Assembly (NCBI GenBank): GCA_047722305.1
Contig: JBDNYM010000014.1
Coordinates: forward strand, 1-43,208
From: JAKVJE01 sp047722305
Lineage (GTDB): Bacteria; Actinomycetota; Actinomycetes; Actinomycetales; Microbacteriaceae
Direction of reading: 5' to 3'
DNA: 43,208 nucleotides
Positions 39,122-43,208 of the stretch are shown here, piece by piece. Position 1 is the first letter of the stretch; every line of letters begins with the position of its first letter. A program made the position numbers and the translations under genes. Below the pieces are notes generated by a model. That model was not told the DNA's origin and searched no databases. It was given only the letters and a program-made list of their open reading frames with translations.

Positions 39122-41008
39122 GTGAGCCTGCTCCGCATCGACGTCGTGGAGTACGCGGGCGCCGGTGGACGCAGCCGGTACCGGCTCGGGTGGGTGGAGG
39201 CGGTGATCCTCGCGCTTGCCGCCGCAGTCTGGACGATGGCCCTGATCGCGGCGCCAGTGCCGCCGCACCGCGCGGGCGGGGGAGCCTCAGCGGGGTTCAT
39301 CCGCAGTTTCGGCGCGCTGGCCGTCGCTCGCGGCGGCGAAGCGGGCGGGCTGCTGACCGGCCTGGTGTTCGGCGATGTCTCCGGGGTCGGGCCCGAACTG
39401 GCCGAGGCGATGCGAGCGGCGTCGCTCAGCCACCTCACGGCCGTCTCCGGCGCCAACTGCGTCGTCTGGGCGGCAGCGGTGGGCGTCGCCCTGCGGTCGC
39501 GGCACGTCGGTTGGCGCGGGCGCCTCCTGGCGCAGATCGCCGCGGTGTGGGGCTTCGCCGTGAGCGTGGGCGGCCCGGAGACCGTCCTCCGGGCGGCGAC
39601 GATGCTGACCGTGGCGGCCGGGATCCGGTTGCTCGGCCGCGCCACCCATCCCGCGGTGTCCCTGGCCTGGGCGGTGACGGCGCTCATCGTCGCGCACCCG
39701 CCGATCGTCCACTCGCTGTCGTTCCAGCTCTCGGTGGCAGCCACGGCGGGCATCCTCGCCCTGTCCGATTGGATCGAGATGGGGCTCGCGCGCTGGGTCG
39801 GCGGGCGGATCGCCGGTGTGGTCGCCGTGACCGTCGCCGCCCAGGTCGGCTGCCTGCCGCTGCTGCTGCCGTTGGGGCAGACCCCGAGCCTCGCCGCGGT
39901 GCTGGCGAACGTCCTGGCCGGGGTGGCGGTGCCGGTGGCGACCCTGGCGGGCATCCTGGCGCTGCCGGTGCTGTGGTGCCCGCCGCTGGCCGCGGCGGTG
40001 CTGACTCCGGGGCTGGCCGCGGCGGCCTGGATCGCGGCGGTGGCGCGCTTCTTCGTCGCCCACCAGGTCGGGCGCATTCCCTGGCCGGCCGGCGGTGCCG
40101 GGGTGCTGGTCGCGGCGGTGGTCGCAGCCGGGCTGATCGCTGCCCCGCAGCTCGGCCGGAGTCGGCGCCGCTGGGTGCTCGCTCCGGTCGTCGTCATCAC
40201 GGCCCTGTCGAGCGGACTGGCTGCGGCCGGAGAGGTTCGCAGCCGTCTGGCGTTCCCGCTCCGGCCGGCGATCGTGCAGTGCGATGTCGGGCAGGGCGAT
40301 GCGCTGCTGCTCATCGACCCGGCGGCCGTCATGATGATCGACACCGGACCGGACCCAGGTCGCGCGGACGCCTGCCTGCAGCTGGCCGGCGTCCGCCGGG
40401 TCGATGTGCTGGTGCTGACGCACTTCGACGCGGACCACGTGGGCGGCGCGGCCGGGCTGTCGCGCCGTGGCCGCAGCGTCGGCGAGGTGCTGCTGTCCGG
40501 AGCCGGGGATCCGAAGCTGGCGACGGTGCTGGGCCGCATCCGCCCGGAGTCGGTGCGGGTCGTGCGCGAGGGGGAGACCGGGGCCGCCGGCGGGATCGCC
40601 TGGCGGGCGCTGTGGCCGCGGCAGCCGCCCGCCGGCGCCGTCGAGAACGGCAACAGCCTGGTGGTGCGCGCGGAGGCGCAGGGTGTCTCGGTGCTCGCGC
40701 TCGGCGATCTGGGCGCGGCTGAGCAGCGGCGATTGCTGCCGGAGGTCGCTCCGGTCGATGTGCTGAAGGTCGCCCACCACGGATCCGCGGATGAGGAGCC
40801 CGCGCTGATCCGCGCCGCCCGGCCCCGGGTCGCCCTGATCTCGGTCGGGGCGGACAACCCGTACGGGCATCCGACGGGCACCCTGCTGCGCAGCCTGGCA
40901 GAGGTCGCGTACGCGCGCACCGATCAGGACGGCGCCGTCGCGGTCGGGGCGGCGCCGGCGATGGCGATCTGGTGCGAGCACCGCTGTCGGCACGTGCCGG
41001 TAGAGTGA
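39122..41008 (+). CDS. comEC: ComEC/Rec2-type DNA-uptake channel, short N-terminus
   Basis: 628 residues. Residues 95-330 are the Competence domain with about ten hydrophobic segments (GLLTGLVFGDVSGVGPELAE, LSHLTAVSGANC). Residues 385-620 are a metallo-beta-lactamase domain with QCDVGQGDALLL, THFDADHVGGAAGL and KVAHHGSADE. The N-terminal OB-like DUF4131 domain and its membrane helices, found in many ComEC proteins, are largely missing: only one helix (ILALAAAVWTMALIAAPVP) precedes the channel domain. It moves single-stranded DNA through the membrane and may degrade the second strand. GTG 39122 is the likely start. Confidence 0.92.
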   Translation: MSLLRIDVVEYAGAGGRSRYRLGWVEAVILALAAAVWTMALIAAPVPPHRAGGGASAGFIRSFGALAVARGGEAGGLLTGLVFGDVSGVGPELAEAMRAASLSHLTAVSGANCVVWAAAVGVALRSRHVGWRGRLLAQIAAVWGFAVSVGGPETVLRAATMLTVAAGIRLLGRATHPAVSLAWAVTALIVAHPPIVHSLSFQLSVAATAGILALSDWIEMGLARWVGGRIAGVVAVTVAAQVGCLPLLLPLGQTPSLAAVLANVLAGVAVPVATLAGILALPVLWCPPLAAAVLTPGLAAAAWIAAVARFFVAHQVGRIPWPAGGAGVLVAAVVAAGLIAAPQLGRSRRRWVLAPVVVITALSSGLAAAGEVRSRLAFPLRPAIVQCDVGQGDALLLIDPAAVMMIDTGPDPGRADACLQLAGVRRVDVLVLTHFDADHVGGAAGLSRRGRSVGEVLLSGAGDPKLATVLGRIRPESVRVVREGETGAAGGIAWRALWPRQPPAGAVENGNSLVVRAEAQGVSVLALGDLGAAEQRRLLPEVAPVDVLKVAHHGSADEEPALIRAARPRVALISVGADNPYGHPTGTLLRSLAEVAYARTDQDGAVAVGAAPAMAIWCEHRCRHVPVE

Positions 41009-41024
41009 CCGCGGGAGGTGGCGC

Positions 41025-42023
41025 ATGGCCGAGCGGGTGCAGACGTGGCGGTCGGTGAAGCCGGCTCCGCTGGTGCTGCTGTCCGGGCCGGAGGATGTGA
41101 TCGCCCGGTGCGCCATCGCGCAGCTGCGCGCCCGGGTGAAGACCGCCGCCCCCGATGCCGAGATCAGTGACCTCGACGCCGGCTCCTACGCGCCGGGGGC
41201 CCTGCTCACCGTCGCCTCGCCGTCGCTGTTCGCCGAGCCGCGGCTGATCGTCGTCGATCGGGGGGAGGCGATGACCGACGCGTTTCTCGCCGACGGCCTC
41301 GCCTACGCCCGCGATGCCGAGCCAGACGCGGTGGTGGTGCTGCGGCACCGCAAGGGAGTGCGCGGCAAGAAGCTGCTGACGGCGTGGCGTGCCGCCGGCT
41401 GCACCACCGTGAAGTGCGACGCCCTGAAGCGGGCCGACCAGCGGGCGCAGTTCGTGGCCGAGCTGCTCATGGCCCGGGGGCGGGATGCGGAGCGGGCCGC
41501 GGTGCAGAAACTCGCCGAGATCTTCGCCACCGGCCCCGAGCAACTGCTGGGCGCAGTGGAGCAGCTGCTGCAAGACGTGGAGGGGACCGTCGCGGTGGGC
41601 GACGTCGAGCGCTACTTCGGCGGCCGGGGCGAGACGAGCGGGTTCGCCATCGCCGACGCCGCCCTCGACGGCGAGGAGGCCCGGGCCGTGGTGCTGCTGC
41701 GGCAGGCGTTCGACGACGGGCTGAACCCGGTGCCGGTGCTGGCCGCCATCGTCATGAAGCTGCGGGTCGTGGCCGCCGTCCATGGGCTGCAGGGACCGCC
41801 CGCCGCCCTCGCCGGGCGCGTGGGCGCCGCTCCCTGGCAGGTGCGGCGGGCCCAGGTCACGGCCCGACGCTGGTCCCAGGCCGCCCTGGCGGCCGCGGTG
41901 CGGCAGGCAGCCGCCACCGACGCCCTCATCAAGGGCGGGGCGATCGATCCCGACTACCAGCTGGAGCGGTTCGTGCGGGCCCTGGCCCGCCGCGATCGCG
42001 CCGCCCTGATCGGTCGCCGCTGA
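41025..42023 (+). CDS. holA: DNA polymerase III subunit delta
   Basis: 332 residues with a HolA layout: PLVLLSGPEDVIARCAIAQL at the N-terminus, LFAEPRLIVVDRGEAMTDAF, KRADQRAQFVAELLMARGRD, ATGPEQLLGAVEQLLQD and VERYFGGRGETSGFAIADA. Delta opens the sliding clamp in the clamp loader. It starts 16 bases after comEC with GGGAGG, giving the comEA-comEC-holA order common in actinobacteria and firmicutes. The ATPase sites of gamma/tau are absent, as expected. Confidence 0.92.
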   Translation: MAERVQTWRSVKPAPLVLLSGPEDVIARCAIAQLRARVKTAAPDAEISDLDAGSYAPGALLTVASPSLFAEPRLIVVDRGEAMTDAFLADGLAYARDAEPDAVVVLRHRKGVRGKKLLTAWRAAGCTTVKCDALKRADQRAQFVAELLMARGRDAERAAVQKLAEIFATGPEQLLGAVEQLLQDVEGTVAVGDVERYFGGRGETSGFAIADAALDGEEARAVVLLRQAFDDGLNPVPVLAAIVMKLRVVAAVHGLQGPPAALAGRVGAAPWQVRRAQVTARRWSQAALAAAVRQAAATDALIKGGAIDPDYQLERFVRALARRDRAALIGRR

Positions 42024-42108
42024 GCGCGGCGGTCTTTCCGTTACCGTCGCCGCCTTTCCCGCAGCGTCGTCGCTTTCGAGACACCGGCGAGGACTACGGT
42101 GTACTGCT

Positions 42109-42672
42109 ATGGCGTACACGATCTCGGAGGTCTCGGGGCTCTCGGGGGTGTCCGCGGCCGCGCTGCGCCGGTTCGACCGCACCGGGGTCGTGGTCCCCGA
42201 GCGCCACGGCGGAGCCCGTCATCGGCGCTACAGCTCTTCCGATCTCGAGCGACTGCAGCGGGCGCTGACCCTGCAGCGGTTCGGCATGACGTCCGCCGAG
42301 ATCAAGCGGGCCCTCGACATGCGCACGGATGTGCGGCGCGATACCCCCGAAGGCGATGCCGCTCCGGACGACGTCCCGGTGGAGCCTGCCGCGACCCGGC
42401 TGCTGGAACGGCTGGGCTCGCTGTGCCGCCAAGGGGTGGCGCCCCGGGAGCGACTGCCGCAGCTGCTGGTCGGCGAGTACATCGCCACGGTGAGCTACAG
42501 CCCGGAGCCCGCCCTGGAATCGGTGGAGGGGCTCGCCGACCGCTTCCTGCTGGAGCCGCGCCGCTCCGCCCTGGCCCGCATCGACGCCGGATTCCCCGCC
42601 TGGCTCGCCGAGGCGCTGCACCTGTATGTCGATCACCGGCTGACGCGCGTCCTGCAGCGCCCGCTGCTCTGA
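42109..42672 (+). CDS. MerR-type helix-turn-helix regulator of unknown target
   Basis: 187 residues. Residues 1-70 are a MerR winged helix (YTISEVSGLSGVSAAALRRF, with RFDRTGVV replacing the usual RYYERxGLL, then RRYSSSDLERLQRALTLQRF). The rest (about 110 residues) lacks the long dimer coiled coil and metal-binding Cys pairs of metal sensors and I do not recognise it; ERLPQLLVGEYIATVSYSPE is its most ordered part. It lies alone between holA and rpsT with 85 bases before it. The effector is unknown. Confidence 0.75.
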   Translation: MAYTISEVSGLSGVSAAALRRFDRTGVVVPERHGGARHRRYSSSDLERLQRALTLQRFGMTSAEIKRALDMRTDVRRDTPEGDAAPDDVPVEPAATRLLERLGSLCRQGVAPRERLPQLLVGEYIATVSYSPEPALESVEGLADRFLLEPRRSALARIDAGFPAWLAEALHLYVDHRLTRVLQRPLL

Positions 42673-42689
42673 CCGCGGAGTCCGGGTAG

Positions 42690-42719
42690 TTGCCCTCGGC
42701 GGCGGTTCCGCACTAGACT
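42690..42719 (+). promoter_or_regulatory. rpsT promoter
   Basis: TTGCCC (42690-42695) and TAGACT (42714-42719) are spaced by 18 bases. The leader of about 60 bases holds a small hairpin GAGGG-agaa-CCCTC (about 42740-42753), a possible site for S20 feedback, and ends at the GTG of rpsT. Confidence 0.6.
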
Positions 42720-42785
42720 AGTGAGTCGGATTCTTCCGGGAGGGAGAACCCTCGAACCTCGACCTATCGGAAAGAGCACCAACCA

Positions 42786-43046
42786 GTGGCCAACATCAAG
42801 TCGCAGCAGAAGCGGGTCCGCACCAACGCGAAGGCGACCGAGCGCAACCGTTCGGTGAAGGCCGAGCTCCGCACGGCCGTGCGCTCCACGCGCGAAGCGG
42901 TGCAGGCCGGCGACAAGGGCGCCGCCGAGGCCGCCCTGAAGACGGCCGGTGTCCGCCTCGACAAGGCGGCCAGCAAGGGCGTCATCCACAAGAACCAGGC
43001 GGCGGACCGCAAGTCCAAGCTGGCCCAGCAGGTCGCCTCGATCTGA
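42786..43046 (+). CDS. rpsT: 30S ribosomal protein S20
   Basis: 86 residues, the exact size of bS20: ANIKSQQKRVRTNAKATERN at the start, then a helical basic body (VKAELRTAVRSTREAVQAGD) and KGVIHKNQAADRKSKLAQQV near the end. It binds 16S rRNA in the small subunit. GTG is the start, with GGAAAGAG before it. It is a single-gene unit with its own promoter and terminator. Confidence 0.96.
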   Translation: MANIKSQQKRVRTNAKATERNRSVKAELRTAVRSTREAVQAGDKGAAEAALKTAGVRLDKAASKGVIHKNQAADRKSKLAQQVASI

Positions 43047-43067
43047 CCGCAGCCGGCAGTGCTCCCG

Positions 43068-43107
43068 CGGGGTGGGGCTCACACGAGCCTCGCCCCGTTG
43101 TCGTTTT
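43068..43107 (+). terminator. Rho-independent terminator after rpsT
   Basis: CGGGGTGGGGCTC (43068-43080) pairs with GAGCCTCGCCCCG (43085-43097), 13 bp with two G-U pairs, loop ACAC, followed by TTGTCGTTTT. The remaining 100 bases to the window end show no gene. Confidence 0.85.
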
Positions 43108-43208
43108 GGGACGGTCCCGGGGCTCGGGGTGGGCTCGGTAGGTGGGAGGAATCGGCGCTCCGACAGGGGACCCGCCGGCTGCGCCGGCACCCTGAGTCGC
43201 GCCGACCC

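Noticed and set aside
1..43208. CRISPR array, prophage or insertion sequence
   Set aside because: No regularly spaced repeats, cas genes, transposase, integrase or phage structural genes were found on either strand.

Overview
The window is about 43 kb of very GC-rich DNA with dense genes, many GTG or TTG starts, ATGA/GTGA overlaps and short TAGGCT-like -10 boxes close to start codons. This indicates an actinobacterium. A cytochrome bd operon (cydABDC), a short Pta with AckA, a D-lactate dehydrogenase and an oxalate/formate-type transporter fit a facultatively anaerobic fermenter. A member of the Propionibacteriaceae is my best guess, but no ribosomal RNA or other decisive marker is present, so the family is inference.

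Left part (1-5.8 kb): a truncated HxlR-type regulator, then a decayed stretch with a broken tRNA-Ala copy. Next is a compact minus-strand sulfur-stress operon: thioredoxin, CoA-disulfide/persulfide reductase fused to rhodanese, a small DUF2892 membrane protein, a CsoR-family repressor with the Cys-Cys pattern of persulfide sensors, and a tiny Cys-rich protein. Its promoter carries a perfect 16-bp CsoR-type palindrome exactly between the -35 and -10 boxes. The tail of a decayed 3-ketosteroid-dehydrogenase-like flavoprotein follows, then a ligase of the VanA/VanB (D-Ala-D-Lac) type.

5.8-17.4 kb: a GAF/Fis-type regulator without the sigma-54 GAFTGA motif, divergent from a zinc alcohol dehydrogenase; a D-lactate dehydrogenase; a secreted NlpC/P60 wall hydrolase; a TPP riboswitch controlling a YkoEDC thiamine-precursor ECF transporter; two envelope genes including a LiaF-like protein; and an OFA-family transporter.

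17.4-29.2 kb: a uridine-kinase-like P-loop protein overlapping a teichoic-acid glycerophosphotransferase, a fatty acyl-CoA ligase, a nucleotidyltransferase, a repeat-containing intergenic region, a threonine/serine exporter (minus strand), a YceI protein, pta-ackA and a superfamily II helicase.

29.3-43.2 kb: cydA-cydB-cydD-cydC, leuS, comEA, comEC, holA, a MerR-like regulator and rpsT. The cydD reading frame is broken by 124 extra bases: a 41-bp exact duplication plus G/C homopolymer. The pattern of G-substituted sequence running into poly-G looks like an assembly artefact from dark-cycle (two-colour) reads, and removing it restores a full-length CydD.

The genes work in modules: sulfide/persulfide detoxification, acetate/D-lactate fermentation plus bd oxidase respiration, thiamine-precursor uptake, wall polymer synthesis, and DNA uptake/replication. 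I found no CRISPR array, prophage or complete insertion sequence.
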